Shown piece after piece: positions 1-10,440 of a stretch of 60,000 nucleotides of DNA (positions are counted from its first letter, which is position 1; every line of letters begins with the position of its first letter). A program made the translations under genes and the position numbers. The DNA is from Diphasiastrum complanatum (taxonomy: Eukaryota > Streptophyta > Lycopodiopsida > Lycopodiales > Lycopodiaceae). The notes beneath the pieces were generated by a model that was given only the letters and a program-made list of their open reading frames with translations, did no database searches and was not told the DNA's origin. The DNA lies in NCBI GenBank assembly GCA_029204225.1, contig CM055095.1:58056865-58116864 (forward strand). The letters run 5' to 3'.

Positions 1-1446
1 ATGTCAAGGATAACCACTGAATTCAGTTGGAATTCAGTAGAACTTTATAATCTCTAGATGTGGTTCTAGGTGATTGTATAATGTTTATCATTTGTTAAAG
101 ACAAATGTTATAATGGTCTTTAATAACTTGGTTGATTGTAGAATTTGGAACTCATAATCTGGTTAAGAATCCAGATGGAAAAATATTCTTGGAATCCAGT
201 AATTTTCCTTGCGAAAAAGATTTCAGAATGTTTCTTATATTTTCTGAGTGGTATGTTGTGCATGTACTCCAATATCTCTAAATGATTATGGGTTTAGAAT
301 ATGATAGATTATGATTGACGAATCATAAGGTTCTAAATGTTTATGATTGACGGATCATAAATTGATACTTAAAGATCATTACATGATTATATGGAAATAT
401 GATGATTCTTAAGATGATGAGTAATTCTTGATCAATTGGTGGAGTTAAAATTTAGATTTGCTATTTGAACTCTAAATTTGTGTGCAAACTTGAGATTGTT
501 TGGATCTCACAGGCATTTTCATTAAGTAATTGTTTACTTATGAGGAATTTGCTTACCTTTACAGATTGTAGACAAGGAATGCTTGTGTACTGTTTTTCAG
601 CCTAAAATCTCCGGTTAATTAGCAGTAGTTAAGTCTATCAAGATTGAATGGTTGCTATTTTCTGGTATATGATGCTAGGGATAGAGCACTTATCTCGGGA
701 GAGTATTTGGGGTACTCAGGACTGAGTTGAAGTCATTTTTATCTTGATGGATCTCCTAAGAGATTTTGGTGGGATGAGTTTTGTACCAAGAAGCATTTAT
801 GACAAGTCTACAAGTAATTTGTGGATAGTCTTGGACTATAATTGTTTTGGATCTTTAACTTTTGAACATTGATTTCCAATGTAAGGTGAGAACTGACCCA
901 GTGAATCATGTAAATTGAGGTACATGAAGGTGATGTTATTAGATTGGAGAGAATCAAACCCAATAGGAAAATTTTTCTTTTAGTGTACTTCTAAAAGGTC
1001 GATATAGTATTTCAGTGTAGAGATAGATAATTTGAGAACTATCCCATCTCTAAATACTTATTTGATATTGAAGTTAGACTAAAGATTAATTTTCAAGGTA
1101 ATTATGAAAGTTAAATGATTGATTTGTTAGCTTTTAAACTTAATCTTCAGGTTTGGTCGACTGCTCATCCAGTGTATCATGTAGATTTAGTTTATATGAT
1201 GATGAGAGTTTGATGTATTGAAGATTTTGCCCATTTGGAAGATTTATCACTCAATGTACCTTTGGACCTTGAATGAGTACTCAGGATCAGAGATAAACAA
1301 TTGAGAAATTGTTCTATCTTTGTGTGCTTGCTTAGGTTGGTTGGTCAAATTGAGGATAATGATTCATGGGAAGAGTTAAAAGCATACAAATTGGGTTTTT
1401 CCTAGTTACTCATTTTGAGGATAGAACTGGTTTAAGGGGAGAAGAA
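1..1446 (+). mobile_element. Decayed Ty3/gypsy chromovirus pol 3' end
   Basis: No long reading frame survives. The last part (1366-1446) still reads like the end of a chromovirus polyprotein: a W-E-E-L core followed by an F-E-D-R-T-G-L-R-G-E-E-C tail, the usual end of a chromodomain integrase, just before the LTR. Around 1150-1200 there are traces of an H-P-V-Y-H-V-D-L type integrase tail. A second relic of the same family lies at 18480-19071 and shares scattered blocks with this one, which supports the call. The 5' part (1-700) is too decayed to place. Known of the family: chromodomain integrases direct insertion to heterochromatin. The assignment to a chromovirus is inference from the short tail. 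Confidence 0.5.
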
Positions 1447-1890
1447 TGTTACATCCATGTCTTGTGTAAGGAAATCGGAATAATTCCTGACGTGGATAGC
1501 CGATCACTCCAGTTGTATATGATTATTAGTTATGTCTCGTCATTTTGGGCTTGGCTTGTAAAGTAATTAATAATCATATGAGGGCCCAGGCCTATAATTG
1601 GACATAGGAGCACATGCATAGTGAATGACTGCTTTAATGCAAGAATAGGAAGTCAATAGCTCAATATAGGTTGCATGGGGATCCTAGGGGAATGTTCTCT
1701 CTCTCATGAGGAGAATATGTCCATTGGAAACTCGCCCATCCTCCTATTGGAAATTCAGTTTCTTGAGCCAGTTTCTCCTCCTGTCTCTTAGGTTCTTCAC
1801 TATGGCTTGGGGGCTAGGTCCAGGAGGAAACTCCAGGAGGGATCTAGGTTTGGATGGGTGGTTTTGCTCCATAGGTGTTGGTTGTTTTGC
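1447..1890 (+). repeat. Probable LTR of the chromovirus relic
   Basis: It starts TGTTACATCCATGTC right after a purine-rich stretch (aaggggagaagaa), the expected polypurine tract and LTR border. The matching border at 19072 reads TGTTATGTCCATGTCC, and both copies later share blocks around ttgcatg and ccattggaaa. The 3' edge is approximate. Confidence 0.5.
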
Positions 1891-1992
1891 AACATGATCT
1901 AGTCAAATCTTCATTTGGTAATTCTTAAAATAATAGTAATGTTGATCATTAGATTTAAGCCGCAGAAGTTCTTAGAAGACTCTTTTCTCCTG

Positions 1993-2642
1993 TGTTGGGG
2001 AAGTGTGAGAAGTTCCCTCGGTGCGTGCACTATTGGTAAGAATAGGCGAACACAATAATGAAGTTAAGTTTAGAGCTAGGTGCATGGTGATAGTGTAAGC
2101 AAGAGCAGACAATCAAACAAAGCAATCAAAAGGTCAAACAGAGAGCAGAAAGCATTGCAAATATTGACAAAACCTGAACGCAGAACTAGACAACACTTTA
2201 TTTAGATTGATGCAGGTGAGCACAATATAATAGCAGGCGAAACTGCGTGCTCACAAAGCTAACTACAAACTATAAAAGCTATGAGCTTCTTACTAATGAT
2301 CCGTTTGAAGAGGAGAATCAATGCATGAAAGCATCTATTGTGTTTGTCTCATCGAATTCAATAATCCGTGTTCTTGATCATTGATCAATTGCATACTTGT
2401 TAATCATTGTCAAGTTGATTACGCAGTGCAGAGGATGAGCGTGAGGAGGTCGATAAGTCGAGCTTCCCCGATATGTCATCCAAGTTGAGTCTACCCGATA
2501 GTTCGTCCAACTCCGATATGTCGGCCATCTTTACTTACTCGTCTTTAGTAGTTGAGCTGCACGACAATGCAAGTAAATATGCAACAATGAATGGAACTAG
2601 ATTAACATGGGATTTAGGAGAGTAGAGGAGATAAATCCAACA
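1993..2642 (-). repeat. Ty1/copia 3' LTR (minus orientation)
   Basis: On the minus strand it begins TGTTGGATTTATC directly after a polypurine tract (aaatggggg) and ends CTTCCCCAACA, so it has TG...CA ends with inverted TGTTGG/CCAACA termini. It follows the RNase H end of the copia relic at 2643-3840. It holds repeated pyrimidine-rich cgatatgtc motifs at 2470-2525. No second LTR of this element is seen. Confidence 0.6.
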
Positions 2643-3840
2643 CCCCCATTTATCTGGATCTGTGAATGCTTTGATCTTCAGACTAAGCAGTACACAAAAT
2701 TCGTTGTGTGCATCAATGCTCAATGCCTTGGTAAACAGATCTGCAACCATGTCCTGCATTCAACAGTATGTTAAGCTCACCTCTTTGTTGAGAATCTTGC
2801 GCCTTACATAGTGATATCGGATCTCAATGTGCTTACTCCTAGAGTGAAATCTAGGGTTGGTTGATAAGGCAATTGCACTTTGATTATCACAAAATATGAT
2901 TGTCAGTGTGTATTGGTTTGAACTAATGTATGTCAATAAATTCCTCAACCAAAATGTCTCTTTGATAGATTGAGAAGCAGCAATATACTCTGCTTCTGTA
3001 GATGAAAGAACAATAGAGGTTTGCTTACAACTGTTCCATAATATAGGACTGTCGTTGAAGAAGAATGTAAATCCAGATGTGGATTTACTCTTATCTACAT
3101 CTCCTCCCCAACTTGCATTTGAAAATCCACTGAGTCGATGAAGATTGTCGTTGTTGATTTCTCCATAGCAGATGCATTGGTCCATTGTAGCTCAAATGTA
3201 TCTCATGACTCTTATAAGAGCCTTCCAATGGGTAATGTCAAGATTGGCCATGAATTGGTCGAGTGAGCTGAATGAAAAAGCAATGTCAGGTCTTGTGCAG
3301 ACCATTGCATACATGAAAGATCCAAGTATCGATCAATTGGGATACTCTCTCATCTGCTCCTCTTCCTGCTTAGTCTGAGGACATTCGTCCTTCGACAAGT
3401 GCAGGCCTGGTTTCATTAACGAGTGAGCTAATTTACAGTTAATCAGATTATATATGATAAGAACATTATGAAAATACCTTTGCTGAGTCATAAATATCAG
3501 CCATCTCGCTCTGTCTCTATGGATTTGAATGTCCAGATAGAAGGGCTTCGTCCTAATTGGTCATGTCGAACTCAGAAGACAACATCTGTCTAGCATCCTT
3601 CACCAGATTGGTATAGTTGCTGAAAAGCAATGTATCATCTACATACAAGGTGATAATTATAAAGGATTACTTCACTGACTTGAAGTAGACGTTACTGTCA
3701 GCCGTGCTTGGTTGAAAACCTTGTCGAATGAGGAATGTGTTGATCCTCTGGAACCAAGCTTTGGCTAATTGCTTCAAGCCATAAAGCAGCTTGTGGAGTT
3801 TACAGACATGGTGCTTCATACCTTTTTTACGTATCTGACC
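2643..3840 (-). pseudogene. Ty1/copia pol relic (reverse transcriptase end and RNase H)
   Basis: Read from 3840 down to 2643. The 3720-3840 part encodes a K-L-L-Y-G-L-K-Q-L-A-K-A-W-F type reverse transcriptase block. The 2760-3185 part encodes an RNase H domain with S-S-T-E-A-E-Y, D-N-Q-S-A-I and H-S-R-S-K-H-I-E-I motifs, and 2660-2759 carries the V-A-D-L-F-T-K-A-L tail that ends copia polyproteins. The frame is broken between these blocks, and gag, protease, integrase and the start of the reverse transcriptase are missing. The element is cut at 3840, where a minisatellite begins. It cannot make an active polyprotein. Confidence 0.85.
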
Positions 3841-3847
3841 TAGAGAC

Positions 3848-4430
3848 TTGGTCGAGATGGTGATGAAGGGAATTGGTCGAGATGGTGATGAAGGGGACTC
3901 GTTCGAGATGGTGGTGAAACGATTCGGTCGAAATGGTGATGAAGGGATTCAGTCGAGATGGTGATTAAGCGATTCAGTCGAGATGGTGATTAAGCGATTC
4001 GGTCGAGATGGTGATGAAGTGACTCGGTCGAGATGGTGATGAAGTGACTTGGTCGAGATGGTGACGAAACGATTCGGTCGAGATGGTGATGAAGCGACTC
4101 GAGCGAGATGGTGATGAAGGGACTCAGTCGAGATGGTGATGAAGCGATTCGATTGAGATGGTGATGAAGGGACTCGGTCGAGATGGTGATGAAAAATTCA
4201 GTCGAGATGGTTTTCAAAAATTCAGTTGAGATTTTCAAATTCGGCGGACCTGTCGGTCGAGATTTGGCAGAAAGTAGACTCAGTCCATATATGAGGGCAG
4301 TGAGCACTCGGCTTAGGTCCAGAGCTCGTGCAAGAAGACTCGGATGAGGTGGCGTCTGTAGGGCTCGGTTGAGATGGGAGAGAAGAACACGGCTGAGATG
4401 GAGTGCGAAGGTCTCGGTTGAGATGGAAGA
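3848..4430. repeat. 25-bp minisatellite (about 15 copies plus a decayed tail)
   Basis: The unit is close to ggtcgagatggtgatgaagc plus gattc and repeats every 25 bp from about 3848 to 4225. Degenerate gtcgagat/gttgagatgg pieces continue at irregular spacing to about 4430. Because 25 is not a multiple of three, three units give one 75-nt cycle; the long minus-strand open frame here (3990-4643) is only this cycle translated as a 25-residue repeat, and I do not count it as a gene. Confidence 0.85.
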
Positions 4431-5960
4431 GAAGGTGCGAAGGAGGTGTAGAAGACGTTTGTGGGTTGGGTGAATGAAGATGCAGGATGATCTGAGGAGG
4501 TATGGCAGGTCGAGTGGTGGGTGTTTGTAAGTCGTTATGAGTTGTGAACAGATCTTGAAATGTGTTGCGTTTCTTGGATGGATCTGATCAAGGGTAACGT
4601 TGCAGCATGGATCGTTTAAGAATGTGAGTGGTGCAAGCGGCAACGGGCCAAATGTTCACTGATTCCCTGCTCTAGAGAATCAGTTGGCTGACTTCTTTAC
4701 CTATGTCTTCTGATACAGATGGTTTCTGCCTGTTACATTCAACCAAGAAATCAGCATGTAGAGTAGTTGAAATGCCATGAAATCCTACTTTAATGCTGCA
4801 AAAACAGAATGAATCAGATCCTAGCAATCTAAAACTAAGCTGCCATACATTCCACAAAACAAGAAACAAGAAACTCAAGACTAAACATTTTGACAGTCCA
4901 AGGATAAAAAAACCCTCATTTTTTTATTCTTGGACAACCCAAGAACATCAAGAACTGGATTGTAAGAGGATATGCAATATCTGCACCACAAATCCAGCCT
5001 ACTTAGTTTACCTGAATGCTGATTCCTATATCAATCCACAAGAAAACAAAAAATCTAATCCACCACTAAGATCACAACCACACACAAGGGCATGATCTTC
5101 ACTCAAGAAAACAAAAAAAAAGAGGAGGCGCTTCTCACAACGAAATCTATGCAGCTCCATTTTTTTTTCAAATTTTTTTATTGCACCTTCCATGATGTGG
5201 AAGGTGCATGTGAAAATAATTTAGTTTATTTAACATGACCTTTAGCACGCCTCGACGAAATGGCCTCGAAGGGCGATTCCACCCCCAGCAAAAGGCCCTT
5301 GCCAGTGTCGCCTCGGCGGAACGGCCTGGGAAGGCGACCTTCAAGCTTCCGCCCCCCAAAATCTTCTTGTACCCGTTGATGATATGCCATATCAATGGAC
5401 ATTCTTCTTCATGGTACATGGATGTTAAAATAGTCTATTGTCATTTATGCTCTTTAATGTTTCATACATATCAAAATCTTGTATTGTGCTCATAATAGTC
5501 TATAGCAGTGCTCGAAAAAACTAGCAAACTATAGGAATGGAATCAACAAGTTTTCTCAAAAATCGACATCACAAAATGTCTAAAGATTTTTTATACAAGC
5601 ATATATATCTTTTTATAAGTAAAAGTCTTCAAAAAGTATTTGGAGGATAACTCAAAAGAAGTTTCCCGAGCACTGGTCTATAGAGACATACATAGCTTTC
5701 AAAAGCATTCACTTAGGTCAATGTCAAGACATGTAAAATCACAATAAATCTAGGATGTATTCTTGAGGCTAGCCCTCCATTTATGAGGCAAACCCAAAAA
5801 CCCAATAAGGAAACTTTCACAAAAGGATCTTAAAATCTTTCCCCAACCCACCTACCTTTTCGAGACATTGTAACTTGCTTCTATCTCCATCTCCAAAGAT
5901 TTGATTATTAAAACCTGTCTCCATCACCCACTTCATAGATTCTCTTCTTCCTTTCTTACA
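4431..5960. other. Intergenic, no gene recognised
   Basis: The short open frames here look random. One feature stands out: 5245-5360 is a GC-rich, CpG-containing patch (cctcgacgaaatggcctcg ... cgcctcggcggaacggcctg) in otherwise AT-rich DNA. It is of unknown origin. Confidence 0.5.
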
Positions 5961-5964
5961 GTTC

Positions 5965-6160
5965 CACCCAAGGGAGTTGGCTCAATTGGTTAACGCTTGA
6001 CATCCAAAGTTTCTTTGGTCTCAAGTTCGAGCCTTCCATTGGAAACCAAAAAGCATTCTTAAGTTGCTCTCAACAATAATGCTTGTGGGATGGGGATGGC
6101 TCTCCAAGCTTGCTATACCCGTTTGGGTTGTCACGGTAGTCATCCAGGCATGGCAGGCCT
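5965..6160 (+). mobile_element. tRNA-derived SINE candidate
   Basis: Two RNA polymerase III internal promoter boxes lie in the right order: a box A-like tggctcaattgg at 5978-5989 and a box B-like aagttcgagcc within 6017-6033, 32 nt apart, as in tRNA genes. The rest does not fold as a tRNA: the piece has no CCA-like 3' end and runs on into unrelated sequence. This is the usual design of a plant SINE head. The 3' end is not defined, and no poly(A)/poly(T) tail or target duplication was identified. Confidence 0.5.
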
Positions 6161-6344
6161 GAGAGAAAGCCTGTAAATCACGTCCAAAAGTAGCTCAGCA
6201 TCACGAGAAAGGGAAGAAATTTCAGTAATTTTGTGTGATGGAATCTCTCACTAATCTCCAGCCTGAGAAAAAGCAAGTAAATCACATCAAGAAGTAGCTG
6301 AGCATCAAGAGAAAGGGAAAAATCCTCAGTAATTTTGTGTGATG
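6158..6344. repeat. 104-bp direct duplication upstream of the FkbM gene
   Basis: The block beginning cctgagagaaagc at 6158 recurs at 6262 (cctgagaaaaagc), with the shared end ttttgtgtgatg at 6240 and 6344, an offset of 104 at both ends. The copies differ at scattered positions. Confidence 0.8.
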
Positions 6345-6564
6345 CTTGAGCTGAAGTTTCTCACTAATTTCTAGCTCAGCCATACCTGCAATCATTCTTT
6401 TTCTTCTTTTTGTGTGATGCTTGAGCTGAAAGATATCGCTAATATCTGGCTCACCAGACCTGCAATATTTTATTCTTCTTCTGTTTCTGTGATGCTTGAG
6501 CTGAGATCTCTCGCTAACCTGTAGCTCACCATAACTGCAATAAATTTATTTTCTTCTTCTTGTT
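6340..6564. repeat. 75-bp tandem repeat, three copies
   Basis: The units start with tgatgcttgagctga at 6340, 6415 and 6490, giving an exact 75-bp period. Each contains a gctaa/tagctcacc core and ends in a T/C-rich run. The last unit runs up to a ttgttgtag that could be a 3' splice site of a 5'-UTR intron, just upstream of the FkbM start codon at 6623. Confidence 0.85.
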
Positions 6565-6622
6565 TGTTGTAGGAATTGTTTGGGTTTTGCTGTTGTTGTT
6601 TGTTGTGGGTGTAACATCCACG

Positions 6623-7862
6623 ATGCAGCCTTTGATAAAGGCAAGAGGGTTGAGAAGGCCGGATGGAGTTCTGAAGCAGCAAACCAGCCTCATCCCTTGC
6701 ACCTTCCTGGTCTTAGTCTTATGCTTTCTGCTCGTCGCTTCTATCTTTTCCGCTTCCGTGCGCTGCCCTTCAAAGGATGCCGATGCTTTGCAAGTGCGGA
6801 CACATCCGGTTTGGGCACGCTTGCCCAGCAATCTGCAAGAGTTTGATTGCGTCAATTCCCCTCAGGCAGCGCCTGTGTTTGCTCACAGGGTTGAGGGTGT
6901 GAAGTATCCCTTTTTCATCTCAATCGCGGATCTGGGCTCTCCAGACAAGCCCAATCGCAACTTTCAACGCATGATTAAGGGCAAGCTCTTCCAGAAGCCT
7001 GCCATATCGGAAACAGTTCAAAAGGTGCTAGAGAAACTTAAGGCACATACGTTCCGAGGAGAAAGTCTTTTGGTGGTTGACGTGGGTGCTAATGTAGGTA
7101 TGGCAGCATTTGCCGCAGCTGCAATGGATGTCAGAGTGATTGCATTTGAACCTGTTCTTGAGAATGTGTTAAGAGTATGTGACGGATTGTATTTAAATAG
7201 AGCTAGCCAGCTTGTGAAGGTCTATCATACAGCAGTATCAGATGTTCCGGGCAACATCACCCTGCATAAAGTGAGCTATTCTGCAACCCTAACTCTCTCA
7301 CTTGATACATGAAAAGAACATTCGGGTACTAAAACTAAAGCTTTTTCAGTGTGGTTTGTAGAGAAGCACTCTTTCTGTACTGAGGTTTTTGTCCGCTTCT
7401 GTTTATCTGGCATTTGAGGGCCGAGTAGGTTTAGTAGTTTCTGCTTATTTGTCTATAATTCCTGGGTGCTGTGGTGGGTAGGTTATGGGAAGGCTTGACA
7501 ACAGTGCAGTGTCAGCTTCAGGAGCTAAACTAGCATTCCAATCCAACAAAGTTATTCCCTTTACAGTGTCAACAGTAACCCTGGATTCTGTTATACCCGA
7601 TAATTTGGCAGTGTCACTATTGAAGGTTGATGTTCAAGGATGGGAGCTTCACGTTCTCAAAGGAGCAACAAAGCTCTTGTCAAGACCAGCTGCAAGGGCT
7701 CCATACCTCATATATGAAGAAAATGAGCGGCTGCTTCAGGAAAGTAACTCAACTAGCCAACAAATACTCTCCTTCTTACATATTGTTGGTTATAGTTTTT
7801 GCAAGAACATCGGTGGGGATAGACATTGTAGTAAAGAGCCTGACATTTTGAGATCTCTATAG
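6623..7862 (+). CDS. FkbM-type SAM-dependent methyltransferase, membrane-anchored
   Basis: Two exons, 6623-7270 and 7482-7862, joined in phase 0 across a 211-bp GT-AG intron, give a 342-residue protein. I chose the ATG at 6623; the frame is open upstream but has no earlier ATG there. Residues about 23-46 form one hydrophobic segment after a basic N-terminus, as in a type II Golgi or ER membrane protein. The SAM-binding motif V-D-V-G-A-N-V-G lies at about residues 152-159, with an acidic F-E-P loop after it. Exon 2 has the family hallmark K-V-D-V-Q-G-W-E-L-H-V-L-K-G-A. FkbM proteins are O-methyltransferases, often acting on sugars or small molecules. The substrate here is unknown; a lumenal glycan role is inference from the anchor. 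Upstream lies the 75-bp repeat array. No frame break is seen. Confidence 0.85.
7271..7481 (+). other. Intron of the FkbM gene
   Basis: It starts gtgagc after CTGCATAAA and ends ggtgggtag before GTTATGGGAAGG. Splicing here keeps the frame and joins a beta-strand segment to the conserved G-R-L-D-N-S region. The 3' side is not strongly pyrimidine-rich, so the exact acceptor is the less certain border. Confidence 0.75.
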
Positions 7863-9978
7863 GGTGTCCATTTCACAATCATGGGTAGTAATTGGTCGTG
7901 GTTCGTGTTTATAATGATCCACATCACATGGAAAGCCTGCTGCAATGATGGCATTTGCAACTGATTTCCTGTTTGCCTGTTGTAAGATTTGATAGTCATA
8001 CCTGATCATAGAGTATTCTTTTTCCAACTTTTAATAAACCTCGTGCATTCTAGTAGCTTTGTAATGTGCCCTTAGGAAACATTGAGGATTGTCATTCCTC
8101 AAACGGAGTTCTTTTATTTTGCTGCGAATTCTATGTACAAACTGGACGCTATTTCATAACAAGTTTTGTTCACATTCTGATTGGGATTAGATCTAGGCCT
8201 TGAGAATGGCCTAGGGGTGAGATTGCAGGTTCCATTCCCATTTCATCAAAGCAAACATTTGCGTGCTTTCTCACCATTATGGTAGATTTCAAAGATGGAT
8301 ATTGTTTCAGTAGTGTGAATTGCTTCCAATGAAAGAAATAAAATGTGGGGAATGGTGTATGCTTAACAATTGTCAAAGATAGGCATTGGAGAAAAGCTGG
8401 AAGACTATGTGGCTCTATTCATTCACTGAAACAATTTCTTTGCTGTGACCCCCCATGTACACTAGAACTAGCAAACATCTATTATTCTTGTCATCATGGG
8501 AGAAATTTGGATATCGATAATTCTGTTACAAATCTTACATGTGCTTTAATGTTCTAATTGTGGTCAATGTAGCTGGTAAATGAGTTACTTGTTTTTTAAT
8601 CTTGTCATTGATAAAACTAAAGAAAGACTTGAAGTTAACATCACTCACACAACACACATTGACTCCCTAAGATGGTAATTCCCCAACTGAGAATGTGTTA
8701 TGAACATACAATACTTTTAGGGCTTACTTGACATTATCGGCTCACGAGACATTTTAGTTGGCAAGGTCTCTGGCTATTTTATTCCCAAGATAGAGGTTAT
8801 CTTATTTTCCAGACCAATGAGCTGCTAGAAGTGAACTTTTTGCAAAGCCAAGCGTTGTTCAAATTGAGGAGTATTATCTTCACACAGTTTGTGGTTAGAT
8901 GACAAGTTATAGCTTTGTAGAGCTTGTTAGTTTGGGAGTTCTTGATAATAAGATCTTGCACATCAATATTTGCAAAGTAGGGGAATATGCTTTTATTTCA
9001 ATTTTTCTTTTGTTGAAGTACTCTGTAGAGTTTGTATTTGTTGTTGCTTCACAAGTTCAAAGCACTTACAACTCATTGATCGGATGCTCGTACCTAGTTG
9101 CCCATTGGTTGACTATTTCACGATCATTGCACTTATCTTGTGTTGGCATCTGTCACAACTATTTGAGTTACCTATTGAGGGATAGTGATCAATGTTCTAA
9201 CAAATTGTCACTAAGTAGCTTTCATTGCTTCACTTTGTACAATCTGTTTGTTAAGGACGCAATTTTAGTGCTTTTCTAGCATATTATCGAGGGGTTGATA
9301 GCTACAATCATTTTATTACATAAGTTCACTCCATCATGTTGACCACACATTTTCCAAAGCCAAATCTACTCAAAATTTTTCAACAAACAATGAGCTGAAA
9401 ATAAGAGCACAAGATGTCTTCCAATCTGCAACCAAAGTGCCCAAAAGATAATGGATAGATGGTTGTTTTTCTGCACAAAAAAAGCAGCTTCTTGAAAATT
9501 AGGTTAGCTTCGATTGAAGCCTACACCGAAACTCAATTAGGAAGCCAAATAGTGTGGTCAACACACACTTTCAATACTGCTTGCTGAACGTTTGCAATTT
9601 TCCAGCCACAAATTGCCCTAACCCAAAATAGGGTTTGCTGAATTTTGGACGCTCTCCTCCAAGTCTGCAAACCTGACAAATCAGCAAAGTAAGAAGATTT
9701 CAAACCCCAAATTAGAAGCAGATTTTTGGACGCCCTCCTCAAGACAAGACTTGTTGAAAACTGGCTGCAAAAAAACAAATTTGAGATGCTGAATTATGTG
9801 CGCCAAAATTTGCTCTTCCAAGATCCATGATGGGCACCCTCCTTCAACCTGAAAAGCAAAAAAGCTGATCCAAACTCCACTTGGAAAAATCAACAGGATG
9901 CTGAATTTTCAGATCACAAAGTAGAGTAGCACTTCTTTTGGTAGGGTGCCAACATACAAGCTTGTTGTAGATCCGGTT
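7863..9978. other. Intergenic, no gene recognised
   Basis: It includes the FkbM 3' flank. The open frames at 8899-9279 and elsewhere have no recognisable domain. From 9530 to 9978 the sequence may be the leader of the degraded minus-strand LTR element whose primer site is at 9979-9990. Confidence 0.4.
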
Positions 9979-10438
9979 GCTTTAATACCATGAAGGAAAA
10001 AACAAGAGCCAATGCACCAAGATCTAACTATCAAACAATCTCCACAAGACAAATGAGGGAAGAGGATAGGCGCCCTCAAGGAGAGAGAGAAAGCAGTAAC
10101 ACAAGCAGAAAAATAGAGAGCAATGCTTAGCAAATGTTGAAAATGGTATACACGATGAGCATACAAGTACACTATTTGGATGTGGCCAAATGCCAACAAA
10201 CCCTAAGCTTAACCACTTACTAAATGTAGGGCACCCCCAAAAGTCAAGATAGGGCCCCTAAACAAAATTAGACCCCAAAGGACCCACGAGTCACTATATG
10301 CCCAAAATTGAGACCAGCTGAAGTTAAGACAAATTTAACATGGCCTAAATAACTAAATACCCATGGTTATACAAATCTCGACCTTTTGGGTCAAAGTAAC
10401 CTATGGATTAACTTTAGCATAGTCATTTATTTCTAACA
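9979..10438 (-). mobile_element. Degraded LTR with primer-binding site (minus copia-type)
   Basis: On the minus strand the sequence starts TGTTAGAAATAAATG (at 10438) and ends TTCCTTCA (at 9991), followed at once by TGGTATTAAAGC, a decayed version of the initiator-tRNA-Met primer site. The TG...CA ends and position next to the primer site fit a 448-bp 5' LTR. No gag or pol follows it, so it is a remnant or a non-coding derivative. Confidence 0.5.
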
Positions 10439-10440
10439 CA

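Noticed and set aside
3990-4643. Minus-strand 217-codon open frame with a 25-residue repeat
   Set aside because: It is a by-product of the 25-bp minisatellite, whose unit has no stop in any phase; no start context or domain supports a gene.
6560-6622. Longer N-terminus of the FkbM protein
   Set aside because: The upstream frame begins with TTG, not ATG, and contains a possible 3' splice site (ttgttgtag); the ATG at 6623 is the first usable start.
8190-8235. tRNA-like boxes (atggcctaggggtgaga and gcaggttccattccc)
   Set aside because: The boxes are only about 15-20 nt apart, too close for a tRNA or typical SINE head, and no flanking structure supports it.
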